NCBI GenBank assembly: GCA_965644315.1
Contig: CBFFRQ010000140.1
Location: 1-27,711 of the forward strand
Direction: 5' to 3'
Length of the DNA: 27,711 nucleotides
Source of the DNA: Caecitellus pseudoparvulus
Lineage: Eukaryota > Bigyra: Bicosoecida
In this document: positions 9,101-21,100 of the stretch, piece after piece
How the letters are laid out: each line of letters begins with the position of its first letter
How positions within the stretch are numbered: position 1 is the first letter of the stretch
The notes under the pieces: generated by a model
Database searches by the model: none
Told to the model about the DNA's origin: nothing
The model's input: only the letters and a program-made list of their open reading frames with translations
Made by a program: the position numbers and the translations under genes

Positions 9101-12100
9101 TACCTTGTGCCTGGCGCAAGCGGTTTGCTGAGGCAAAGCTCGTCGCCTGAGCAGGCCAAGCTCCACTGGGCACTCGTGGCAGAGCCCACACTGCGCAGCG
9201 GCGCCAGCCACTGCGACGCCTGCACGTCCCACAAGCCCACAGAGTGGCTCAGAGCAGAGGACGCCGCCGCGGCCTCAGCGTCGTACACCAGCCAGCAGCC
9301 CCACACTGTCTGAGTGCCACCGCTCCAGGCTTCACTGGGCAAACCAGCCACACCACCTAGTCGAGCGGCACATTGTGCTCCCGTGCGAACAGCAATGTGG
9401 GCCGGCCCAGCACCTGCCACGACAAAGCCGCTCGTTGCCGTGTCTGTCACCAGCCCCGCACTGCTCACCAGTCGCAGCAAGCCGTACACCCACCCAGACG
9501 TGCCGCTGGGCAGTGGCGCTGAGCAGTTCCCGGCACTGGCCCCCACCCCCACGTTCGCGTCAGATAGGGGCACAATGTCAGCTGCACCAGGCGCGCTGCC
9601 CCATCCACACTGCACTTGCACGATGTCGCTCTCGGCGTCTCGTGCCCGTAGCCAAGCCATGGCCGCGGTGCCGCCAGCCACGAGCTGCGCATCTGCCGTG
9701 GCAGACACACGCTGTGCAAGTGCACCTGGCGCGAGCCCCGCCACGTCCCACACCGCCTGCACCTTGGGTGGAGTGGCGTCCGTAGCCGGAGCAATCACGG
9801 CAATGCTGGACACGCGACCAGCGGAGTTGCCCAGTGCAACTCCAGAGTAGCCACGCTGGCCGTGCTGCAGGGCTCCAAGCCCTGGCAACAGCAGGGGAAT
9901 GCTGCTCACGTCTGCGCCAGGGGCCAAGACCACCGCGGAGCCGTCTGCCCGCAGCACCTGCTGCCCGCCAAGACTGGAGCCCATGGCGTGCAGCATGGTC
10001 GCAAGGGCCGCTTGGCTGTCGGAAGCAGCTGACACGTTCAGTGCCAGGGCTGGACTGACGCCGCGCCCAGGCACAGAGCAGGGCAAACAGAGACTGAGGG
10101 AGTCCCCTGTGCCGGCTTTGAAGGTGCCTGCTGGACAAGGCGTGCAGCTACCGCTGTGGCTGAAGGTGCCTGGAGCACACGTCCCAGGCGCACTGGGCGG
10201 AGGCGGCACGCTTGGGCCAGCACTGCAAGCACCAGCACACGGCTCGCAAGCACCCGTCACGGCGTTCAACTCGTACCCTGCCCCACACACGCACATGCCT
10301 CCACCTGCGGTAAAGTCGGGGACGAACACGGCATGCTCCTGAACACATCCGCACGTTGTGCGGTCAGAGCTGACAGGGACGATGCCGAGCAGCGCGCTCT
10401 GTAGGCGGATGTCATGAGCCACGTCAGGCGCGCTGTTGTCACAGACGATGCCGTCAGACGACACCTCCGTCACGAAGCCAGCCGCGTTTGTGGCCCACAC
10501 TGTGGCGAATACAGCCTGGCCTGGCTGCAAGGCCAGCTTGCGAGCCTGTGCGAAGGTGCGGCGCCCGACCGAGCTGCGAGGCACGATGCCACACTGCCCA
10601 GGGGCGTCCCCCGCACACCACTCGTACTTGCTCACACCTGCCGCGTCAAAGAAGTCACCCCATGACGCCTGCACAAGGGAGCAGTCAGGTGTGAACGCAT
10701 CGTCCACTCCTGGATGTGGTGAGTCCCACACCGTGCCGCCTGTGGGTCCGCTCGTGATGACGGCGGCACCGTTCGAGTACACCGTAGTGCTCAGCCCCGC
10801 AGCGTTCACAGCCGTCACAGAGCACGTGTAGCGCTGCTGGTTGGGCAATTCACTGCCTGGAGGGAAGGTGAAGGTGTGTGTGGTGGGGCTGGAGACTGGG
10901 ACCAGCGCTGGCCCAGCGGCAGCTGCCCCTTCGCTGGAGCCCAGCTTCAGAACGATGGAGTAGTGCGCGATGGGGGACACGTCATCCCGGAAGCCGCTCC
11001 AGGAGCAGGCATATGCAGTACTGGTGCTGGTGAAGGTCAAGCCACTGCTCTCGCCGTCCCAGACACTGCCTTGGAGAGGCGGTGTGACGTCAGGGATGAC
11101 GATCCTGGACACCGTCGTGCTGGCGTGTCCGGCTGCGTTCAGCCCCACGAGGGAGAGGTGGTACTCTTGCCCTTGCACCAGCTCCAAGTCTGAGAAGGTC
11201 ACATTGCGCGAGTGATTCCGATCTTCAAACACCCGCACTTGCTGACCGTACGGCCGCGTTCCAAGCGCAGCCGTGTAGGTTGTCAGGGCAGCATCCGATT
11301 CAGCATCTTCAAAGGCGCCCCACGTCGCGGCCACGGTTTTCAGTGACGCCACGTACAGGGCTTCAGGCAACCCTGAAGCAGCCAAGTTGATGGCGTGGGA
11401 GATGGAAACGTTGGAGTGGGCAGATGCCGTCACGTCAGGCGTGAAGTGGGCGTAGTGCACACGAGTGGCCGTGCCAGCACGAACAACTACTGTCACAGTG
11501 TACTGCGTCCCAGGCGTGAGGGTCAGGCCGTACACGCTGGCATGTGTGGCTGTGCCCACATCAGTCAGCGCCTTCACATCTCCAACCCCAGCAGCAGTGC
11601 CCAGGGCCCACTGGAAGGTGAAGTGCGGCACGGCTGTGCCGTTCTCAGTGTCCCCCGTGCTGGTCCAGGTCTCCCCAGGCGGCGCCAGGGTGTTGGACAG
11701 CACACTCCACTCAACTTCCAGGTGCTTGTCCGAGCTGGTGTAGGTGGCCAACACAGGGGAAGGCTCCGGCTCCACGAGCACGCCCCGTCCATCCACCTGC
11801 ACTGCGCCGGTGCTGTCAACGACCACGCCTGCCGCAGGGGCCACAGAGCTCAGCCCCGCACGGTTTGTCATGCGCACCCTGACGTAGTACTTCTCCCCGT
11901 TCACAAGCGCAGCAGGGACAGTGCAAGTCGTCGCGAGGCCGACGCTGCTGAATGGCGCCACATCACAAGTGTCCGCACTGGTCCCAACACAGCAGGCAAA
12001 GGAATCCAGCCCTGACTCCCCATCTACCCACGCGCTGAAGGCCGGCGCCGCCGTCCACTGCCAGCTGGCGCTGACGTTGTCCTTGTGGCTTTGGTACGGC

Positions 12101-15100
12101 GCATCCACGAATGTGGTGAGGGTGTTCCACACTGGGCCTGCCGCTGGCGGGCTCGTGTCCACCATCACACCATCAGACTCCAGCAGGGCAGATGGGTTGC
12201 CGACGTTGTTCACGGCACGGATCTGCAAGCAGTAGCGAAGGCCGCTGGTGAGGTCCAGGCCAGTCGCGTGCAAGGTGGTCACCGTCGCCCCTGGCACATC
12301 GGTCCAGTCCCGCACATCCCGGCTGTCCACGTCGCCGTTGTCGCACCAACGCACAGCATACTGGTGGTTCGCCACCGCCCCCACATCTTCCACGAAGGCA
12401 TCCCAGGTCCCGCGCATCTCACTTGCTGAGGCAGTGAAGGCGGCCTCACCCGTCACACCAGGCACGGCGTCTCGAACAGCCCCACCTGGAGCAGGCTCCG
12501 GAGCAGTGCCGTCAAACACCACGCCATCTGAGGTGACATCCACAAACAGGCCATTGGAGGCCAAAGCACGGACCACGACGTAGTACGTCGTGCCATGGGC
12601 TGGCACGATGGCAGCGGGGTTCGTCTTGGCAGTCGTGTTGGAGCTCACGTACGTCAGCGGCAGCACATCGAGTGGATGGGCCGACAGGTCTGGACCTGGT
12701 CCTGGCGCTGAGCTGGAGATGCCCCACAGGTACGACACTATGGATGCCCGGCCTGCGTCGAAGCCGCCCCAGACAGCCTCCAGAACAGGCTGAGCATGCC
12801 CGTCTTGGTCCGCGTCCAGGTCGCGTGTGGCGTCCACGTCGTTCACGTACGCGGCGGCAGCTGATGGGCGGCTGGTCTCGATGTCAAGCGGCACAGGCTC
12901 GGACAGGCCCGCGTTCCCTGCACGGTCCAGGCACCTGGCACGCATGTGCACCTTGGTAGCATCGGGGAGAGGCGAGGCGAAGGTCACGGTGAACGTTTGC
13001 CGCAGCACTAGCAGGCCATGCAGGCTGAACCTGCTCACCTCTGACTGTGCCACAGTGAAGGGCGAGTGAGCAGTGGGGGACTCCTCAGTCCCAGCGGCCA
13101 CTCGGCAGGCAGAGAAGCCCGCATCCGTGTCGGCGAAAGTGATAGCGACTCGCATGGATGTCGTACTTGCAACCGACTGCACAGCGTGCTGGGTGGCGTT
13201 GAAGCTGTCTGGCTTGCCCAGCAAGGCGGGAATGCCGTAGCCAGCCCAAGCTGACCCTGGCGCTGCCAGAACAGAGAGGGACACATCCGGCAAGGCTGTG
13301 TCTACAAGAATGCCATCAGACAGCCCAGTCGTTTTCAGCCCAGCCGCATTCGTGGCTGTCACAGAAGCGTACACATATGTGCCACTGCGGACAGCGACGG
13401 GCACTGTGAACGTGTGTTCCCGCGCCAGGCCCACGTCGATGGTGGCTGCAATGTTGTCCACTGGCCGCCCAAGCACCGAGCCAAGGCCAACTTCGTACTT
13501 CACCAGCGGCGACACGTCTTCTGTGAACTCTGGCCAGTGCACAGTGAAGGTGGTCGTGCTGGAGGTGAAGTCCAGGTCGTTCGTGGAGCCGTCTCCTCCG
13601 ATGCCAGCGGGTGTCAAGGGGCCAGCTTGTGGCCCGTCGCGAGGCTTCTGCAGCGTGGGCGGCGTGGCATCGAAGATGACGCCATCTGAGCTCGAGACGC
13701 GGAACAGCCCCGCCTTGTTTGTGGCCTTCATGTGCACGAAGTACTGCTGGCCGTGGGTCATGGTGTCCTGCGGCAGGCTGTGCACGCCAAACGGCTCCAC
13801 GTCCCGCCACTGCCCCAGCGGCACGCCTGTGTCCAGAGGGTTGCACGTGCTGGCGTCTGCCGTGCCGACTGTGCGGCAGAACTGGTACGCGAGGAGGCCG
13901 CCTTCGGTGCTTTCACTGTCCTGGAAGCCGTTCCACTGCCAGGACGGCACGTTCACGCCGGTGTAGTCGATGTCTGCTGTGTCGTCCTGGATGTTGAACT
14001 GGTACGTTGCGATGTCCACCTCACGCACACCGCCTCGAGGGCTCGCGGTGGGCGCGTCAGGAAGCAGCACAGGGGGCGTCACATCCACCGTGAAGGGCTG
14101 GGAGCACACCGCTGCAGCGTTACCTTCCACTGTGCGTGTGTCCAGCACCCACTTGTACTGCACGCCCTGCGTCAGTGCCAGGGACCGAGGCATCTGCATG
14201 ATGAGCGGATTGGGCTGGCCCAGGCGCTTGAAGCCCAGCGTCGGGGCCCGCTTGGCAACTGCAGTGCGCGCCCTCTGCACAACCAGCGGTGCCAGCTGCG
14301 TCACCCACACACTGCGAGGGTTGGCTCGAGCTGGCAGCGTGTCTTGCAGCGCAGCGCTGGCTGCCGTGACGGCGTGGACACAGGAGTACGTCGGCATGCG
14401 CACACCTGCCGCGGCGAGGGTGGTGTCCAGAGCCCACGTCACGCTGACGTAGTGTCCTGGAGGGCATTGCTGAGGCGGACGAGTGCACACAGCCCGTCGA
14501 GGTGTGGAGCAGTCCATGGCAGTCAGGCGAGGCGCAGCCGTGGCGCTGGCCTGCATGGCAGCACAGTCCAGATCTGGCACCGCGTTCGGGTCTGCTGTCC
14601 AGGGCCAGCGTGAAGCTGCTTGGGCGGCAGTGCCGAGCTGGTGCGGGCTGAACTTGCTCACCCAAGTGCCCCGCTCCACGCGGTCTGACAGCCCTGTCCA
14701 GCAGGGTGAGATGTCAGTTGGGCACAGCGCCGCGAGGGCGTGCAGCACAGCCTGAGATGGCACGGGGAGCGCGACGCCTCCGCCAAGCGCACACTGCACG
14801 TCGGCGACGTCGCCTTCGGTCGTGGCAGCGCTGGTGAAGGCACAGGCCATCTCACCTGCGCTGAGTGTGACCAAGATGTGCCCAGCTGGACACCCGAACA
14901 CAGGGGCCTCGCACATGGCTGGGAAGCTTGCGCTCACAGACGACTGGAAGTCCACTACGCCATCGACTGCATGCAGCGTCATGCCTGCTGTGCTGGCTGA
15001 GTTGGCTGCGTTGGAGGCAGCAGTGGCGTCTCGCCATCGCACCAGCCAAGCTCCAGCCGGGGTATCCAGCGGAGCAAGGGGACCAATCGGGAACTGATGC

Positions 15101-18100
15101 AAGGCATGTCCGCCAGTGTCAGCCAGCCACGAAGAAGCTCCTGCAGGTTCAGATACCTGCCGTTGCAGCCCCAGCCAGCACTGTGCCCCTGCCTCTCCAC
15201 ATGCACGGGATGCGGCTGCCGTCTCCAGTGTGCTCAGTCCAATACCAGCGAACGGCAGTCCGCCCACGCTCTCACACCCTGCACGGGCACCAGACAGGCT
15301 GACGGGTGGGGCAGTTGTTCCCAGGCACTTGGGCACACCGTCTGCTCCAGGCATCAGGTGGAAGCCAGGAGGGCAGTTGCGCACGCCAGTTTCACACAGG
15401 AACGGCAGCGCGTTCCCAACTGGCTGCACTCGCACGCCGACGTTCAAACTCGCCGTGTCAAAGCCCTCAACGCCCGAGGCCAGGCCGAAGGAAGTCCCTG
15501 TTGCGGCACTAGTCAAGTCAGCAGCATTTTGGAGCGGCAGCATGCTTGCCGTGTCGCCAGGGCTCAGCGGCGTCAGCTGGCTGGCGCTCCACGTGCTCGG
15601 CGCTTGCACACTCATTCCAAGCCAACACGCCATGTCAGCAGCGAAGCACCGCGAACTGACTGTCTCCCGTTTGACGTCATCGTGCAGCGCTGTGCTGGCC
15701 AACCAGCCCCCTTCTGCGGCACACGAAGCTTGAGCCGCTGCCCAAGACGCTGGACTGCTCACATACTTGATGCAGGAAGGAAACGTGCCGTTTGCGCCAA
15801 GGACCAACTCATACCCGCTTGGGCACTGCAGCATCGTGCCAGTGGCATCTCCGTCAGTGTAGAAGCCGCTGCAGCTGGCAATGTCGGATGCGGTGGAGGT
15901 GCGCTGCAGGCCCAGTCGAGCCGTCAAGCTGTCACAGCGCACATCGAAGTCTGCAACTTCCACCGCCATGCCGGCATGCACTGTTGACGCGCCTCGCAAC
16001 TGAGTGGACAGCGCAGAGTACGTCTTCTGTGGGTCGTGGGTCGTGTACAGTGAGGACACTGCGCCAAAGGCTACATAGGGGAACTGCAGCGGCTGTGCAG
16101 CCGAGTACCCTGGGCACGTCGCACGGGTCCCGTCACAAGTGGGGGCCAGGCGGCACTCGGACACGCGCCCTTGGTTGCAGTGGTGGTCATCTTCGGGCTG
16201 ATACCGCACCTCGTCACAGCCGCCGTCCCCATTGCAAGTGTACGACACGTGGCAGTCCTGGGCGTCACACGTGTACGGCGTGCCTGTGCAAATGCCAGAC
16301 ACACACTGATCATCGTAGCTGCAAGCATCTGTGTCATCACATGCGAGGTCGTTGGGGCGATTGCTCCAGCCAGCTGGGTCCTTGATCACGTCGCAGTACT
16401 GGCACTCGGGCTGAGCGGGGTTCACCTCCCCGTGAGCGTACAGCGTGCCGCCGATGTCGCAAGCACACGTCTTCCCTCCACCCGGCAGCGACTTCACGCC
16501 CCCGGTGTAGCCTGGCGCCAAGTTGCAGCCTCCCAGGCCGTCGCACACCTCGCAATCTTGTGCTGGGTCGTCGGTCCACTCCTCCATGAGGCAGGTCTTG
16601 TACAGCTGGCCCTGGCACAGACCGTTGGAAGTGCAGTTGTCCCGGAAGGTGCAGGCAAGATCGTCGTTGCAAGCGGTGCCGACGCCCTTCTGGCTCCACA
16701 TCATGAAGGCGCCAGGGCCTGCGGGGTCGCACCAGTAGCACGAGGAGTGCACATCTTCTGGGAACTCCCGCGGCTTGTCAGACAGGTACGGGTAGCACTG
16801 GCGCTCGCCGTAGAAGTCCAGGATGGAGCAGCTGTCCTCCTCCACACACCGAGTGCAGCGGAAGCTGACGTCCACTGCGCCGGCGATGCCAGGCGCGCCA
16901 GCGTACGTGTCAGGCTGGGGCGTGGACACGGTCTGCCCCATTTGTTCCAGCACAGGCGTTGGGTGTCCGTCCTCAGTCAGCATCCAGTCAGTCAGGTAGA
17001 AGCCCGCGCCACCTCCTCCACCTGTCATTGCCGTGGAGGTGCGGGCAGCGCCAGTGCCGCCGCCATAGAAGCCGTCCCCACCACTGGGGACGTAGGAGGC
17101 GCATGTGGCACCATTGCAATCTGTGCCGTCATACGCCCCGCCTGCAATGCGGTCACCATCCTCGCCTTGGCCCAGGTTGCCAGTTGTGGGCGTCGTTGCA
17201 ACTCCACCGATGCCTGGCCCGCCGCCCCAAGCACCCTCGCCGCCCGTCACAGCTGTGGCGCCTGAGCCGATGGAAGGCGCAGTGCCGCCGAGAATGCCGC
17301 CTCCTGAGCCACCTGCAGAGCACTCTGCAGTGCCGTATGCGCCACCTCCACCTCCTCCGACGACTGCAATCTCATCCCTGCGCGTGGGATCCCACAGCGC
17401 CGTGCGGCCGCCTCCAGCTCGATTGATGCGACTCACGCCTCCAGGAGCAATGGGGAAGCCGATCGTGTGGCCCTTTGTGCCATTAGCTGAGAACGACGGA
17501 TCTCCCAGCGGGTTCGGTGACACGCCATACCCCAGGTTCACACCGCTCAGCGTTGTGGAGCTGGCGAACAGTGCTCCAGGCTTGCCGACTTCAAACGCCA
17601 GCTTGGTCGCTGGAAGAGTCTCCATGCGGCCGTAGAAGAAGCCACCTGGTCCACCCAGGCAGGTGCCAGGCGATGTTGGGGAGGACAGTCCCACATCCAG
17701 CGCCCCAGGCGAGCCACCTGCTCCGTACAGCCGCACATCTGCCGCCAGGGCGCCCACAGGCGAGGTGACGGTGTGTACGCCTGGCTGTGCGATACTGTAG
17801 CGGGCCCCAAAAGGGCACTGGAGCGCTTGTTGGGAGATGGTCTGGATCATGACGTGCCCCTGCAGCAGCTTGGCGCGACCACCTGTGGCGCTGCGGTGCA
17901 CTTCGGTTGGGAAGGCGGGAATGTCCTCCCACCCGCCCAGCAGCTGTGCAAATTGCACTTGGGCGTCAGAGGCGAAGCTCGTGCCGCCTCCACCACCTCC
18001 CACGACGCTGGCCAGACCTTCAGCGCGGAAGCCACCTTCTCCACCGGCTGATCCAGCTCCTCCGCCCATGTGCCCGCCGCCGCCCTGCCCGCCGCTTGTG

Positions 18101-21100
18101 CGCACGCGGAACTCTGTGCAACCTGGCACGCCAGCTCGATTCCGACCACCTCCCACGCCCCACGGGCACTTGTCTGCTGTGCGCTGGTCAGTGCCACGAT
18201 AGATGCCGCCCGCACCAAAGCCTGCGTCTTGCAGGGAACCCGCGAGGTTCGACGTGGCCAGCGTGCCGCCTTGTCCTCCGTACGCCACCAAGAAGTGCGA
18301 CCCCGACTGGGATTGCAGGCCTGCCTCTCCGTCCCCTCCATCATGAGCACCACCTGCTCCTCCCTTGCCTGTTCCGCCGCCTCCACCTCCACCTGCCACG
18401 AGCAGCTCAGACGTGTATGAAACAGCCACGTCAGAACGCAGTCTACGGCCATCCAGGACGCCAGAGCGCTGTCCGCCCAGGCCAGAGCCCTGCAAGTTGG
18501 TGTACGTGAACGCGCTGGACGTCTCCACCGCGAGAACAGCCTCGTTGGCGTGGTTCCATCCCATGCGGTGCCCACCCACTTCCACGACGAACTCATCCCC
18601 GCCTTTGACAGCAATGTAGCCAGAGGCATATGCGCCCGCTCCGCCGGGCTGGGTGTGGATGAGGTGCGATCCACCTCCAGCACCTCGCGCCTTGATGAGG
18701 ATGAAGTGCACCCCAGCAGGCACTGTGAAAACACAGGTGCTGGAAGGAGCGTGGAAGTTGTGCAGGGTTGGGTTTGTGCCGACCGTTTGTGCCGTCTGCA
18801 GGTCACAGGGCGGAATGTACTCGCAGACGAATGCCCGCCCAGTGTTGGCGTTGGACGTGGTGCGCAGGAACAGCCCAGCTGCATCCATGTATGCGTACCG
18901 CCCGCCACCAAAGCCGGCCAGCGGCACGCCAGTGGTGGAGTCCACAGCCCACAAGCTGCCTTCGCCATACCGCCCTCCATCGCTTGCCAGAGCGGCTGTG
19001 TTCACCCACAGTCCAGCTGCATCTGCGCCGTCTTCCCACTCGAACTCCCCACTGCGCAGGTTGGCACGCACTCCCACCCATGCCCCGCTTCCGATACTGC
19101 TGACGCCAAAGACGTGGTGTGCCAGGGTCAGCTCCACTGGGTCGTGTGCGCTCCACAGCTGGGCACGAGGGTGCACAGCCTTGCAAGCAGAGCGAGAAGC
19201 GGAGAGGGAAGATGGCCCTGTCACAAGTTGCAGGCACGTGCCCGTGATGGGGGAGCGGTACCAGCCTGAGGGACAGGTGCCAAGCATCTCACAGGCGGTG
19301 AAAGCTGGCGTGCTGCACGAGAGCCTCGACAGGGAGTTGGAAGTGTGGTCTGATGTCCCGATGCAGCCATCTCCACTGCCTGAGATGTCCCCCAAGCCGA
19401 GGGAGTTGGAGTTAGACACACCCACGGAGAAGGCCGCCACCGCGCCTGCTCCATCTCGCCAGTGCAACGTGCCACTGCTGATGTATCCACCCGTCCACAC
19501 AGGGCCGTCCAGCCCCAGAACGTGGTCCACGTGCGCGTTCCACCACCTGCTCTCCAGATCACTCCACACGCGAGCAGGGGCTGCTTGGCGTGTGCTGCCA
19601 GCCGGCACAGCAGCTGCACAAGCGGCACCAATGTCTGCATGGTTGGCGACTGTGGTCGTGATCACCTTGATGCACTGCCCTGTGATGGGGCTGACTGTGT
19701 CGCCGTCTGGGCAGTGCGGCGGCGGAGCGACACATGCGAAGCCGCCATCTGCGAACAGTCCCTTCTCTGTGCAGTCCACCGAGTACAGCTTGCCGTTCTG
19801 GTACTTGGCACAACTGCCAATGCCGAGGTCTGGGTGCGATGGCGCCCACAGCACGGCTGGTACAGGCGTCCCAGCATCATCCAGCCACTCCCACCGAGTG
19901 CTCTGCACGTTGTACGCAGCCCCCACAGCGACACCTTGTCCAACTCGAGGCGCCCCCGGCTTGAAGTCCTGCAGCACCACATGCTCCAGCCACGGCCAGC
20001 CCACGGTGCCGCCCCTCCAGTCGGCTGTTGGATGGGCCAGCTCCCCGCCATCGCCCTGGCACTGGGAGCGCAGGGATGCCCAGGAATCGAGGGACTTGGC
20101 GGGCGGCAGGACATCCAGGTGAATCCAGCACGTCAGCGTCGTGCCGTGAGGAGTCCAACGAGCAGGACAGCCGATGGGGCGATAGGCACAGGCTGTCGCA
20201 GTGCCCCCCGTGTTGCAGTAGGCAGAGTGCAGGTCGGATGAAGGTGTCGTGCGGAGGCAAGGGTGGTCAGAAAACTTTCCATAGGTCCACCTGCCGCTCC
20301 CTGCATCCAGCATCTCGTCCACATCGCCAGTTGCAGAGCCAGAGACCCACACCTGCTTGTTGCCCTGGGTCACATCCTGCTCAGCGTTGAGCCAGAAGTG
20401 CCACTGGTTGTAGGGAGCCGGCATGCGGGGCTGCAGGAACTGCGTCTGGAACCACTGCAGCTCAGCGTACGAGTTGGGTGCAAAGAGGGTGGCACCGGGG
20501 TAGTGCTGGGCGCACTCCCGCGCCGATTCGTCCTTGGACTTGAACTCGATCTTGTGCCCGATGTGGAAGCAAGCGCCCGAGTAGGGGGATTGTGCCTTGA
20601 AGCCTGGCGGGCAGTGCGCCGCACCGTGGGCGTCTTGGGCCGGCTGGGTGACGGGCCTGGGAGTGACGGTCGGCGAGGGTGACGCTGTTGGTGTTGGAGA
20701 TGGGATAATGCGAAACTGCACAGTTCCAGCCTCCGAAGGATCCTCATCATCACCAACTTTGTCGGTGTTTCCGTGTCCTGTCATTCCGTATGTGCCACCA
20801 CCCCAGCACATCACATCGCCAGTTGACAGCGCAGCACATGTGTGAAAGAACTCTGCTGCTACTTGCGTCACATTTACATCAGGGCCTAAGTAGGCAGGGT
20901 CCAGCACCGATGGCAGTTCGTTGTCGCCAACGTCCTCAGTGCTGCCGTTCCCGAGCTGGCCATAGTCATTGAACCCCCAGCACTGAACATCGTCAGTGGT
21001 CAGCACAACACAAGTGTGCAGGCGCCCAGCAGACACCTGAGAAGCTTTGATCCCAGCTCCAAGCGGCACTGTGCCTGCCGAACTCGGGACCTCATTGTCG

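Noticed and set aside
5840-20241. Long plus-strand open frames opposite the giant gene (for example 5840-7198, 16171-17265, 18653-20122)
   Set aside because: Their translations are low-complexity Ser/Pro/Arg/His-rich shadows with no domains, while the minus strand shows clear repeats and domain signatures over the same bases. GC-rich coding DNA often leaves the antisense frame open.
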